DNA from: UBA1081 sp045658165
GTDB taxonomy: Bacteria > Bacillota > Clostridia > Oscillospirales > Acutalibacteraceae
Direction: 5' to 3'
NCBI GenBank assembly: GCA_045658165.1
Contig: JAZOUN010000074.1
Coordinates: 1-64,000 of the forward strand
DNA: 64,000 bases
In this document: piece by piece, positions 26,178-34,556 of the stretch
Numbering within the stretch: the stretch's first letter is position 1
How the letters are laid out: every line of letters starts with the position of its first letter
Program-made: the position numbers and the translations under genes
The notes under the pieces: generated by a model
What the model saw: the letters and a program-made list of their open reading frames with translations, nothing else
What the model was told of the DNA's origin: nothing
Databases searched by the model: none

Positions 26178-26202
26178 CATACTTTTTTATCAAAGATATA
26201 AT
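26174..26202 (+). promoter_or_regulatory. Consensus sigma-A promoter of nadA-mnmA
   Basis: TTGACA (26174-26179) and TATAAT (26197-26202) with a 17-base spacer, a perfect match; the -35 overlaps the pdaA stop codon. Confidence 0.9.
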
Positions 26203-26234
26203 TATTATAAAATGATTGAAAGGACATTATAAAA

Positions 26235-27149
26235 ATGTTAAAAGATATACAGTCTGAAATTATCAGACTAAAAAAAGAAAAAGATATTTGTATTCTCGCT
26301 CACAGTTACCAAAGCGAAGATATTCTTGAAGTTGCAGATTTTTCCGGTGACTCTTATGCACTCAGTGTAAAAGCTGCAGAAACAACAAATAAAACACTTA
26401 TTATGTGCGGTGTTCGCTTTATGGCGGAAACTGCAAAACTTTTATCACCCGAAAAAACTGTTTATCTTGCAAATCCTGATGCAGGCTGCCCGATGGCTGA
26501 ACAATTTACAAAAGATTATATAAAAAAGCTGCGTGAGGACGAATATAAAGATTATGCAGTAGTGGCATACATAAACACTACTACTGATCTAAAGACGGTT
26601 TCAGATGTTTGTGTTACATCATCATCAGCAGTAAAAATAGTAAAAAATATGCCTGAAAAAGATATTCTTTTTATTCCTGACTGTAATCTCGGTGCATATG
26701 TAAAAGAACATTGTCCGGAAAAAAACATAAAACTTCTCAACGGGGGCTGTCCTGTTCATGCAGCAATAAAAAAAGAAGAAGTTATTATTGCAAAACAAAA
26801 GCATCCCGACGCATTACTTCTTGTACATCCCGAATGCAAAAAAGAAGTTACTGCTCTTGCAGATTTTGCAGGGTCCACAGCTGATATTATGAATTTTGCA
26901 AAAGAATCCGATGCAAAGGAATTTATCATCGGCACAGAAAACAGCATTGTTCAGCATCTTCAGATTATGTGTCCCGACAAAAAATTCTATGCGATGTCAA
27001 AGAATCTGATTTGTAATGACATGAAGCTTACAACAATTATGGATGTTTACAACACTGTTTCGGGCAACGGTGGTGAAGAAATCACGCTGAGCGATGAAAC
27101 AATTGAAAAAGCTGTTAAATGTATTAATAAAATGATTGAGTTGGGATAA
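26235..27149 (+). CDS. nadA: Quinolinate synthase A
   Basis: NadA is a [4Fe-4S] enzyme that condenses iminoaspartate with dihydroxyacetone phosphate to quinolinate in NAD synthesis. The 304-residue sequence has three pseudo-repeats, the motif AHSYQSEDILEVADFSGDSY at the N-terminus, and three candidate cluster Cys residues (MCGVRFMAET, NGGCPVHA region and PECKKEV). nadB and nadC are not adjacent, unlike most bacteria. AAAGGA precedes the start. mnmA begins three bases after the stop. Confidence 0.95.
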   Translation: MLKDIQSEIIRLKKEKDICILAHSYQSEDILEVADFSGDSYALSVKAAETTNKTLIMCGVRFMAETAKLLSPEKTVYLANPDAGCPMAEQFTKDYIKKLREDEYKDYAVVAYINTTTDLKTVSDVCVTSSSAVKIVKNMPEKDILFIPDCNLGAYVKEHCPEKNIKLLNGGCPVHAAIKKEEVIIAKQKHPDALLLVHPECKKEVTALADFAGSTADIMNFAKESDAKEFIIGTENSIVQHLQIMCPDKKFYAMSKNLICNDMKLTTIMDVYNTVSGNGGEEITLSDETIEKAVKCINKMIELG

Positions 27150-27152
27150 ATA

Positions 27153-28214
27153 ATGGCAAAGGCACTTATTGCAATGAGCGGCGGTGTTGACAGTTCGGTT
27201 ACCGCATACCTTATGAAAGAGCAGGGTTACGACTGCATCGGCGTTACATTTAAAATGTTTGATAAAAGCGACAGTCTGTTCGCTTTCGGTGATGTTGATT
27301 TTAATAAAGATATTGATGATGCAAAAGCTGTTTGCGATAAAATCGGCATTCCTTTTATAGCTCTTGATGCTTCTGAAAAATTTAAAAAGCATGTAATTGA
27401 CAATTTTATAAAAACATACGAAAAAGGCGGCACACCTAACCCTTGTGTAGAATGCAACAAGCATATAAAATTCAGTATTCTCAATGAAATTGCAGAAGAA
27501 TACGGATGCGATGTTTTTGCAACCGGACACTATGCAAAAACAGGTAACTGCAATGACAGATACTACATAGAAAAAGCTGATGATGAAAAAAAAGATCAGA
27601 GCTATTTTCTGTATCCATTAACCCAGGACTTGTTAAAAAAAGTAAGATTCCCTTTAGCTGATATTACCAAGGAAACTGCAAGAGAAATTGCTGAAAAAAA
27701 CGGTTTTGTAAACGCTCATAAAAAAGACAGCCAGGATATATGTTTTATAACATGCGGTAAATATTCAGATTTTATTCTGCGTGCAACAAAAAAACAATAC
27801 CCTTTCGGCAAATTTACAGACATAAACGGAAATATACTCGGTCAACATAAAGGTATTATCAATTACACAATCGGTCAACGAAAAGGTCTTGGTATTGCTG
27901 CAGGTGAACCTGTTTATGTTAAAAATATTGATACACGATCAAACAGAATAATTCTTTCATCAAATGCAGAGTTGTTTGAAAAAGAAATTTATATTGAAAA
28001 TTTTAATTTCATGGCGACAGAAAACCTTATTATCCCTGAAAAATGCTTTGTAAAAATCAGATATAACCATAAAGGTGCTTTTGCAACTGCAGAACAAACA
28101 GATGACGGAAAAATCAGAATCATTTTTGATGAACCACAAAGAGCACCTTCAAAAGGACAGTCTGCAGTTTTATACAAAGACAATATCGTTCTCGGTGGCG
28201 GAATAATCATATAA
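27153..28214 (+). CDS. mnmA: tRNA-specific 2-thiouridylase MnmA
   Basis: MnmA thiolates U34 of tRNA-Lys, -Glu and -Gln, using sulfur relayed from a cysteine desulfurase. The PP-loop SGGVDSSVTAYLM is at residues 9-21; the catalytic Cys pair lie in NPCVECNKHIKF and QDICFI. 353 residues, normal. It follows nadA by three bases, so it is probably read from the nadA promoter; a bidirectional terminator follows. Confidence 0.96.
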   Translation: MAKALIAMSGGVDSSVTAYLMKEQGYDCIGVTFKMFDKSDSLFAFGDVDFNKDIDDAKAVCDKIGIPFIALDASEKFKKHVIDNFIKTYEKGGTPNPCVECNKHIKFSILNEIAEEYGCDVFATGHYAKTGNCNDRYYIEKADDEKKDQSYFLYPLTQDLLKKVRFPLADITKETAREIAEKNGFVNAHKKDSQDICFITCGKYSDFILRATKKQYPFGKFTDINGNILGQHKGIINYTIGQRKGLGIAAGEPVYVKNIDTRSNRIILSSNAELFEKEIYIENFNFMATENLIIPEKCFVKIRYNHKGAFATAEQTDDGKIRIIFDEPQRAPSKGQSAVLYKDNIVLGGGIII

Positions 28215-28219
28215 CAAAA

Positions 28220-28258
28220 AAACATCTCATAATCGGAATACTCTGATGTGAGATGTTT
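28220..28258. terminator. Bidirectional terminator
   Basis: AAACATCTCA and TGAGATGTTT flank a 19-base loop; T runs follow on both strands, best on the minus strand. It separates mnmA from the convergent AlkD-like gene. Confidence 0.75.
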
Positions 28259-28259
28259 A

Positions 28260-28963
28260 TTATTTTATTTCAGTTCTGATTTTGCGCGACTTCAGATACA
28301 ATTTTATTTCTGCAGCAATGCAATTACTTTCTACAGCTTTCTGAATGATTTTGTTGTGTATCCATAAAGGAAGCGTTTCTTTTTCTATATAAATAATCGC
28401 AGATGAATACTGTTTTGCAAGAGCTGTTGCAAAAAACCATGCAATCATCATATTGACATAATATTCTTCACTTTCAACTGATGCAACAATCTGCAACACT
28501 TCAGGCGAAAATCTTTCGTCAAGAAATATCGCATCAGCATGCCGATACCGTAACGGATAACATACGGTTTGCCGGATTTTATCCATTGTTTGCTTTTATT
28601 AAAGATAACATCAGTATTCTGCGAAAAAACTTTTGGCGAAAACATATCGCATGTTGCCCAGTTATCAATATAGGGCAGGAACTTTTCTGTTTCGCAGAGT
28701 GCAGTTTCAAAATCTTTTATCTGCTCAATAATAAAAGCATGAACATTATCTTCCTCATAAAATCTGTGGGGAAAATTTTTTATAAACTGCTCCCCTGTTT
28801 TGTCATTAAAAAGATCTTTTGCCAGTTTGCGGAGTGCAGGCACTCTGACGCCGATTATTCTGTCTTCATCAACTGTCGGCATCAGTGCAGAATGAAACTT
28901 TTTATACTCGATATCCTGCATAGCAAAAAGCTGTTCACGGACGATTCTTTCAGCATCAGTCAT
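28260..28963 (-). pseudogene. AlkD-like DNA alkylation repair protein, single frameshift
   Basis: Two overlapping reading frames make one AlkD-type HEAT-repeat protein: the 5' part (28448-28963) runs through KQWIKSGKPYVIRYGIGMLMR, and the 3' part continues with FLDERFSPEVLQIVASV and YVNMMIAWFFATALAKQY. Joining them needs one extra T near 28524-28527, in a short A/T run. The joined protein would be about 233 residues, normal for AlkD glycosylases, which remove alkylated bases. The start overlaps the DUF2461 gene by eight bases. The break may be a true mutation or a sequencing error. Confidence 0.8.
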
Positions 28964-29645
28964 ATTTTATAAGTCCTCTTGCTTTCTGTTCACACAATAC
29001 AAGAAAATCGTAGATATCCTTCATAAGAACAATGTCTTCACAGATTTTCTCTCCGAGCTTATCAGAAAACACAAGATTGAAATCCGTACTGTATTTTGTA
29101 CAACAGACGCACTTTCTATCAAGCCAATTGCGTATATTTTCTGCATAACCGGGATATTTTGTACGCTTGTACATATCACCCTCAAGGGTAAAAATATCCT
29201 GGTTTTCATATGCTTTAAGAGCTTTCTGCCATGCAGGATGATTTTCCTCTATCATTTCACGCATGACTTTAACTGTTTCAGGCTGCATCCAATAATAACC
29301 GCAACCGTACATAAGCATCTGCGGAGTTATAACAACGAAGAATTCCGGATAATGACGAAACTGTTTTTTATCCTTTTTGTAAGAAAGCCATACTGACTCT
29401 CTGAAAAGAGATTTGTCCTTAGAAAATCTTGTGTCCCGATATATACGAGATAATACCTTATTAATTTTAGGAGTTGTAACTATAGCAGGATCAAGACTTT
29501 CTATTGTAGGTGCAATTTCAACAGCAAGTTCAGTAAGAGGTTTTAAAACACAATCATAATAAATGTTTTTATGCTCATGAAACCATTCTTTACTGTTCAT
29601 AAATCGGTTTTCAATAAGAAAATCAAATGATTGAGGAGAAAACAT
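28956..29645 (-). CDS. DUF2461 domain protein
   Basis: A 229-residue protein of the TIGR02453/DUF2461 family, recognised by the N-terminal FSPQSFDFLIENRFMNSKEWF pattern (given in short: FSPQ, NSKEWF), the RIYRDTRFSKDKSLF block and the YYWMQPETVKVM segment. The biochemical role of this family is unknown. AAGGTGAT precedes the ATG. It overlaps the AlkD-like gene, suggesting a shared function or regulation. Confidence 0.88.
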   Translation of the reverse strand: MFSPQSFDFLIENRFMNSKEWFHEHKNIYYDCVLKPLTELAVEIAPTIESLDPAIVTTPKINKVLSRIYRDTRFSKDKSLFRESVWLSYKKDKKQFRHYPEFFVVITPQMLMYGCGYYWMQPETVKVMREMIEENHPAWQKALKAYENQDIFTLEGDMYKRTKYPGYAENIRNWLDRKCVCCTKYSTDFNLVFSDKLGEKICEDIVLMKDIYDFLVLCEQKARGLIKYD

Positions 29646-29662
29646 ATAATCACCTTTAAAAT

Positions 29663-29686
29663 AAGGGGAACCTTTCGGCTCCCCTT
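29663..29686 (-). terminator. Terminator after aconitase X genes
   Basis: AAGGGGAACC and GGCTCCCCTT form a 10-bp stem (one mismatch) with loop TTTC. On the minus strand it follows the small-subunit stop by eight bases; the T tail is short. Confidence 0.65.
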
Positions 29687-29694
29687 TTGTTTTA

Positions 29695-30135
29695 TTAAAG
29701 AATTGTAACTGTGCCGTCTTCTGTGACCTTAAGCTTGTCGCCTGTCTTTACAGTGTTGAGGAATTCCTCACCAAGCTGGTCGATACAGATAACGGGGCTC
29801 TTTTCCCATACACGAGCAAGTACGATGCCGCTTGCTGCGAGTGAATCGATATGCTCTGAGAAGAGGTAACAGTCAGGAGTTATACCCATCTGACAAACTG
29901 TCTGGATAACAAGACCGCCTGTTGTTGAACCGATTGTGATAGGAAGACAAAGTGCCTTACCTGTAATATTCTTACCGTAGAGGTCCTTGTTGTTCTGGTC
30001 GCCTACTTCTGCGTGGTCTTTACCACCGATAGCACTTGACTGGAATGAAGCAAGTGTGTTGAAGCCCTGCTTTGAAACAGCAGCTTCACCTTCCCAGTTA
30101 CCTGCTGCGATAACTCTGCCTTTGAATTCTTTCAT
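29695..30135 (-). CDS. Aconitase X swivel (small) subunit, DUF126
   Basis: A 146-residue beta-rich swivelling domain of the aconitase X group: it starts MKEFKGRVIAAGNWEGEAAV and has the GSTTGGLVIQTVCQMG loop and the VICIDQLGEEFL region. It should pair with the large subunit encoded one base upstream to form a split, iron-sulfur dehydratase. The stop of the large gene and this ATG are separated by a single base (TAA A ATG), so production is coupled. Known split versions act in archaeal mevalonate metabolism; fused bacterial versions dehydrate cis-3-hydroxyproline. The substrate here is not known. Confidence 0.88.
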   Translation of the reverse strand: MKEFKGRVIAAGNWEGEAAVSKQGFNTLASFQSSAIGGKDHAEVGDQNNKDLYGKNITGKALCLPITIGSTTGGLVIQTVCQMGITPDCYLFSEHIDSLAASGIVLARVWEKSPVICIDQLGEEFLNTVKTGDKLKVTEDGTVTIL

Positions 30136-30136
30136 T

Positions 30137-31435
30137 TTATTTTACCCCCTTGCCTGTGATAATATCAAGAATATCTGCATCTTTATAATATCTGGAAGTA
30201 GAATAAGTACGCAGTTTGTTTGAGTTTGTGATGATATTGTGCATACCTCTTGCAACGGGGTTGTTAGTATACATAAGAGGACAGATTGATGAAAGCTTTA
30301 CACCGCTTCTCATAAGAAGCTGATACTTTGTTGTCTTCTTGAACTTTTCAACAACGTCGGGAGCAGCAGTCATGATTGTTCTGAGAACAACCTTCTTCTT
30401 GCCTGTTGCTTTAAGGCCGTTTACGATGTCAGTTGTCCACTGGCAAAGCTGTTCGTATGTGAGATGAGGACAACCGATGAAGCAGAGATTGGGCTTTGCA
30501 TCGGGCTTCTTCCACATAACGGGATATGACTTGTAAACTCTTTCAAGTTCAGCATCGTCAATGATGTAAACCTTAGCATCGTCGTTGATAAGGCTTTCGC
30601 CCTGCTTCTTTGCTTCGGGAGTAAGGTTGTCGATATGATAAAGACCGACAGCACCGTTTGAAGCTGTAGCAGCACCGAAGTCCTTGAGGTATGACTTGTT
30701 TTCGTCGTTGAGTTCATCACCGATGAATGCATCAAGACCGTAAACATAAGGAACCTCTTCCATAACCTTCATACCGATTGCAGAACCGAGAATCTGAGCT
30801 TCAGGCTTCTTTGTTGTCTTTACATAAACTTTCCATGTAGCCTTTCTGCCTTCGTCTGTAAGGAAACCGAATTCGGGAACATAACCGAGGATAGCACCAA
30901 AAAGGTCAATCATACCACTGTTTCTGTTACATCTTGCACCAAGAACAGAGTTAGCATATACAACAGCACTTGATTCTGCCCATGCGAGAACGTCGCCTTC
31001 CTTGGGTGTGTTGCCTACCTCATCGAGGTAACATGTACATGAGAATGCGTTGTTATCCTTGAGACCAAGCTTTTTGAGGTACTCTTCATAGGGTGCCTGC
31101 ATTGAGTACATAACCTTATTGAAAACAATTTTTTCAATGGGATTGCACTTTACATTTACATAGTCAAGGGGTCTGGGGTCAAGTGTAAGATAGCCCTGAG
31201 CCTTGATGCCTTCATTAGTAAGTTTTTCCATACAAGCATAGAGGGGCTTGAGAACACCCATACCGAAAGATGTAACAAGATGAGTGTCTTTGTGAGTTAC
31301 GGGAACAAGTCTTTTTGCGCCGAAAATATCGCCGAAAAGAACGATAGTTTCAAGAACCTGCTGCATGGCTTCGCCTTTTTCGCCTTTGAGTATGGCAATA
31401 TGCTCGTCATTCAGCTCCATTTTGTAATCAATCAT
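30137..31435 (-). CDS. Aconitase X catalytic (large) subunit, DUF521
   Basis: A 432-residue catalytic subunit. Likely [4Fe-4S] ligands and active-site residues are seen in CTCYLDEVGN, ANSVLGARCNRNSG and IGCPHLTYEQL; the N-terminus MELNDEHIAILKGEKG is typical. Codons are less AT-rich than those of its neighbours, suggesting high expression. With the DUF126 subunit it should catalyse a dehydration. ispE in this window shows the MEP route, so the archaeal role (phosphomevalonate dehydratase) is unlikely; there is no proline racemase or hydroxyproline gene nearby. The true substrate is open. Confidence 0.9.
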   Translation of the reverse strand: MIDYKMELNDEHIAILKGEKGEAMQQVLETIVLFGDIFGAKRLVPVTHKDTHLVTSFGMGVLKPLYACMEKLTNEGIKAQGYLTLDPRPLDYVNVKCNPIEKIVFNKVMYSMQAPYEEYLKKLGLKDNNAFSCTCYLDEVGNTPKEGDVLAWAESSAVVYANSVLGARCNRNSGMIDLFGAILGYVPEFGFLTDEGRKATWKVYVKTTKKPEAQILGSAIGMKVMEEVPYVYGLDAFIGDELNDENKSYLKDFGAATASNGAVGLYHIDNLTPEAKKQGESLINDDAKVYIIDDAELERVYKSYPVMWKKPDAKPNLCFIGCPHLTYEQLCQWTTDIVNGLKATGKKKVVLRTIMTAAPDVVEKFKKTTKYQLLMRSGVKLSSICPLMYTNNPVARGMHNIITNSNKLRTYSTSRYYKDADILDIITGKGVK

Positions 31436-31527
31436 TGAAATCTTCCTCTTTCAAAAAATTTAGACAAATAAATTATACAACAATAACACTGTTAAGTCAA
31501 CAAAAATTGTTAAAAAATAAACAAAAA

Positions 31528-31549
31528 AGCAGGATATTTCCATCCTACT
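31528..31549 (-). terminator. Terminator after glycerophosphodiesterase pair
   Basis: AGCAGGAT and ATCCTACT form an 8-bp stem (one G-U) with a 6-base loop; on the minus strand six T follow. Confidence 0.8.
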
Positions 31550-31567
31550 TTTTCTGCATTTATTTTA

Positions 31568-32326
31568 TTACGGTCTTACCCAATCAGTCTCAATATATCT
31601 TACACCCATATCAAATAATCTTCTGGCATCTTCAACTGTATCAACAGTCCAGAAAGATACGCCGATTTTTGCATCAAGTGCAAGTTTTATCGATTCGTCA
31701 TCATTATCATCATAACAGGGTGAAAGCCACACTTTTTCTGAAAGTGCCTTTGCTTGTACAATACTTTCAGGAGTAATTTTACCAACAAGGTACCACAGTT
31801 CAATATCAGGGTTCAACTCATGAATAATTCTCAGTTGTTCCAAGTCGAATGAAATTATAATTGACTGTTCGCAAAGACCTTTTTTTGACACAGCTTCTAT
31901 AACGGTACAGAGAGTATCATAAGTTTCTGTCTTAATTTCAATCTGAGGTCTGGTTTTAGTGCCGACAAACACATCAAGATATTCATCAAGTGTGCAGATT
32001 TTAAGACCTTCCCTATCACAGTTCACACCTCGTTTATATGTGAACTTACACAGTTCTTCGTATGTGTGGTCTTCAATTGTTCCCTCTTCTCCGAAGATGT
32101 CAAGGTCACCGTTGTGATGAAGAACCCATACACCGTCTTTTGTAAGCCTTATATCACACTCTGCAGTGTAATATCCCAGTTCAACACTTTTCTCATATGC
32201 GGGAATCGTGTTTTCGGGTGAATATGTGGTAACACCTCTGTGGGCTGTGATGTATATGGGGTCATTTTCATCATAAAGACCGTTTTCTTTGAGTGAAATC
32301 AGTTTTTCAAGATATGTGTTATCCAT
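31568..32326 (-). CDS. Glycerophosphodiester phosphodiesterase family protein (copy 1, soluble)
   Basis: A 252-residue TIM-barrel protein of the GDPD family, which hydrolyses glycerophosphodiesters to glycerol-3-phosphate and an alcohol. The catalytic HRG and the metal-binding E/D pair are in TAHRGVTTYSPENTIPAYE and TAECDIRLTKDGVW; the second His is in LHHNGDLD, where the usual following Asp is Asn. The C-terminus GVSFWTVDTVEDARRLFDMG is typical. No signal or membrane segment is seen. It is a close paralog of the next gene upstream, ten bases away, which has a membrane segment. Confidence 0.88.
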   Translation of the reverse strand: MDNTYLEKLISLKENGLYDENDPIYITAHRGVTTYSPENTIPAYEKSVELGYYTAECDIRLTKDGVWVLHHNGDLDIFGEEGTIEDHTYEELCKFTYKRGVNCDREGLKICTLDEYLDVFVGTKTRPQIEIKTETYDTLCTVIEAVSKKGLCEQSIIISFDLEQLRIIHELNPDIELWYLVGKITPESIVQAKALSEKVWLSPCYDDNDDESIKLALDAKIGVSFWTVDTVEDARRLFDMGVRYIETDWVRP

Positions 32327-32335
32327 ACTAACCTC

Positions 32336-33181
32336 TTAATTGCAGAGAATATCTGTCTCGATATATCTTACACCCATGTCATAAAGCATCTTTGCATCTT
32401 CGATTGTGTTTACTGTCCAGAAAGATACACCGATACCTGCGTCAAGAGCCAGCTGAATTGAATCAGCATCATTTGCTTCAAAGTTGGGTGAAAGCCATAC
32501 TTTGTCTGAAAGAGCCTGTGCCTTTGCGATTTCGTCTTCTGTTATTTCATCAATAAGATACCACAGTTCGATATCGGGATTGATTTCGTGAATTGTTTCA
32601 AGCTGTTTGAAATCGAATGAAATAACGATTGCCTGTTCAACAAGCCCCTTTGCTTCAACAGCATCAACAACAGTGTAAAGCATGTCGTAGCCGTCAGCCT
32701 TGATTTCAAACTGAGGTCTTGTTTCTGTTCCCACAAAAACATCAAGATACTCATCAAGAGTAGCAATTTCAAGACCTTCCTGCCAGAAGTTTACACCCTG
32801 TCTGTATGTAAAGCCCTTGAGTTCTTCAAGCGTATAATCTGACACATTACCCATTTCAAAGAACATCTTATTTGTTGTATCATTATGATTAAGAACCCAA
32901 ACATTATCCTTGGTAAGCTGTATATCACATTCTGCAGTGTAGTAACCTTCTGCAACAGCAGCTTCATAAGCAGGAATTGTGTTTTCGGGAGCCTTTGCTG
33001 TCACACCTCTGTGTGCTGTAAGATAAACGGGATCTTCATCAGAACCTACTTCATTTTCAGAAAGTGAAATGAGTTCCTTTTCTGCATAAACAAGCTTCAG
33101 AACTGAAAGCACGGGAAGAGAAGGATTCATAACAAATGGAATGAGAATCATTGCAATTATTTTATTGATAAAAGTTAACAT
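32336..33181 (-). CDS. Glycerophosphodiester phosphodiesterase family protein (copy 2, membrane-anchored)
   Basis: A 281-residue paralog of the following gene, with the same motifs (TAHRGVTAKAPENTIPAYE, TAECDIQLTKDNVW, NHNDTTNKM, GVSFWTVNTIEDAKMLYDMG) plus an N-terminal hydrophobic segment (about residues 1-32, INKIIAMILIPFVMNPSLPV) that should anchor it to the membrane, with the enzyme domain probably outside. The second catalytic His is again followed by Asn rather than Asp. AGGTGAT precedes the ATG. The pair clearly arose by tandem duplication. Likely role: recycling of head groups from lipids or teichoic acids. Confidence 0.88.
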   Translation of the reverse strand: MLTFINKIIAMILIPFVMNPSLPVLSVLKLVYAEKELISLSENEVGSDEDPVYLTAHRGVTAKAPENTIPAYEAAVAEGYYTAECDIQLTKDNVWVLNHNDTTNKMFFEMGNVSDYTLEELKGFTYRQGVNFWQEGLEIATLDEYLDVFVGTETRPQFEIKADGYDMLYTVVDAVEAKGLVEQAIVISFDFKQLETIHEINPDIELWYLIDEITEDEIAKAQALSDKVWLSPNFEANDADSIQLALDAGIGVSFWTVNTIEDAKMLYDMGVRYIETDILCN

Positions 33182-33207
33182 AAAATCACCTAATTTTAAA
33201 TTTAATT

Positions 33208-34536
33208 TCAGTTTTTATCATCTCCGCGTTCACGGATAATATATCTTGTAGGAGTCCCCTCAAGCCCGAATACTTCACGGATCTGATTGTCAATATAACG
33301 CTGATAACTGTAATGGAACAATTCTCTGTTATTGACAAAACAAACGAATGTCGGCGGTCTTGTTGAGGGCTGAGTCATATAGTAAATCTTAAGTCTCTTG
33401 CCCTTATCTGTAGGTGGTTGAACACGTGTCTGAGCATCGGCAAGAACTTCATTAAGCCGACCTGTTCTGATTCTCATTGCATTCTGTGTGTCAACAAACT
33501 TAATAAGTTCGAAAAGTCTGTTGATACGAAGACCTGTCTTTGCGGAAATAAAGATAATGGGCGCATATGACATGAATGAGAAATCATTCATAAGCTTTTT
33601 ACGATATGCATCCATTGTTTTGCCGTCTTTTTCAACAGCATCCCATTTATTAACAACAATAATACAAGCCTTACCTTCTTCATGTGCAATACCTGCAACC
33701 TTTGAATCCTGCTCTGTAAAGCCGACTGTGCCGTCTATCATGATAACACATACTTCAGCTCTCTGAACAGCCATAACAGCTCGCATAACAGAGTATTTCT
33801 CAATTGTGTCATCAACTTTTGATTTTCTGCGAAGACCTGCAGTATCAATAAGAAGGAATTTGCCGTGTTCATTTTCAACTTCAGTGTCAGTTGCATCACG
33901 TGTTGTACCCGCAATATTTGAAACGATAACTCTTTCTTCACCGCAGATAGCGTTAACCAGAGAAGATTTACCAACATTGGGTTTACCGATAATAGCAACC
34001 TTGATTCTGTCATCTTCTTCAGTTTCTTCAGCAGTATCACCGATGTACTTAAAAACTTCATCAAGAAGGTCTCCGGTTCCATGACCGTGAGCAGCTGAAA
34101 CAGGAATCGGATCACCGAGACCAAGATTATAGAATTCATAAATCTCAACGGGAGGAGAACCAACCGTATCACACTTATTTACTGCAAGAACAATAGGCTT
34201 ACCACTTTTGAGGAGCATTGTTGCAACTTCAGCATCAGTTGCCACAACGCCAGTTTTGAGGTCAGTAACAAAAATAATAACATCTGCGCTGTCAATGGCA
34301 ATCTGAGCCTGCCTTCTCATCTGAGAAAGAATTATATCATCAGAATGAGGCTCAATACCACCGGTATCAACAAGCAGAAAGCTTTTGTTAAGCCATTCGC
34401 AATCACCGAAAATACGGTCTCTTGTTACACCCGGAGTATCATCAACAATAGAAAGTCTCTTACCGCAAAGCTTGTTAAAAAGAGTAGACTTACCAACATT
34501 AGGTCTGCCTACAACTGCAACTATCGGTTTGCTCAT
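33208..34536 (-). CDS. der: GTPase Der (EngA)
   Basis: Der has two tandem GTPase domains and a C-terminal KH-like domain and is essential for 50S ribosome assembly. P-loops GRPNVGKST (near residue 9) and GKPNVGKSS (near 185), DTGG/DTAGL switch motifs and NKCD/NKWD specificity motifs are all seen. 442 residues. It is 20 bases downstream of the DUF512 radical SAM gene, the usual arrangement in Clostridia. The GDPD genes follow 26 bases later. Confidence 0.97.
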   Translation of the reverse strand: MSKPIVAVVGRPNVGKSTLFNKLCGKRLSIVDDTPGVTRDRIFGDCEWLNKSFLLVDTGGIEPHSDDIILSQMRRQAQIAIDSADVIIFVTDLKTGVVATDAEVATMLLKSGKPIVLAVNKCDTVGSPPVEIYEFYNLGLGDPIPVSAAHGHGTGDLLDEVFKYIGDTAEETEEDDRIKVAIIGKPNVGKSSLVNAICGEERVIVSNIAGTTRDATDTEVENEHGKFLLIDTAGLRRKSKVDDTIEKYSVMRAVMAVQRAEVCVIMIDGTVGFTEQDSKVAGIAHEEGKACIIVVNKWDAVEKDGKTMDAYRKKLMNDFSFMSYAPIIFISAKTGLRINRLFELIKFVDTQNAMRIRTGRLNEVLADAQTRVQPPTDKGKRLKIYYMTQPSTRPPTFVCFVNNRELFHYSYQRYIDNQIREVFGLEGTPTRYIIRERGDDKN

Positions 34537-34556
34537 TTTTCACACTCCTCTATTTT

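Noticed and set aside
30137..31435. Assignment as phosphomevalonate dehydratase
   Set aside because: ispE indicates the non-mevalonate route, and no mevalonate gene is seen, so only the family name is given.
31435..31776. Plus-strand open frame of 113 codons
   Set aside because: Antisense to the glycerophosphodiesterase gene and its terminator; no domain, biased Gln/Leu content of a mirror frame.
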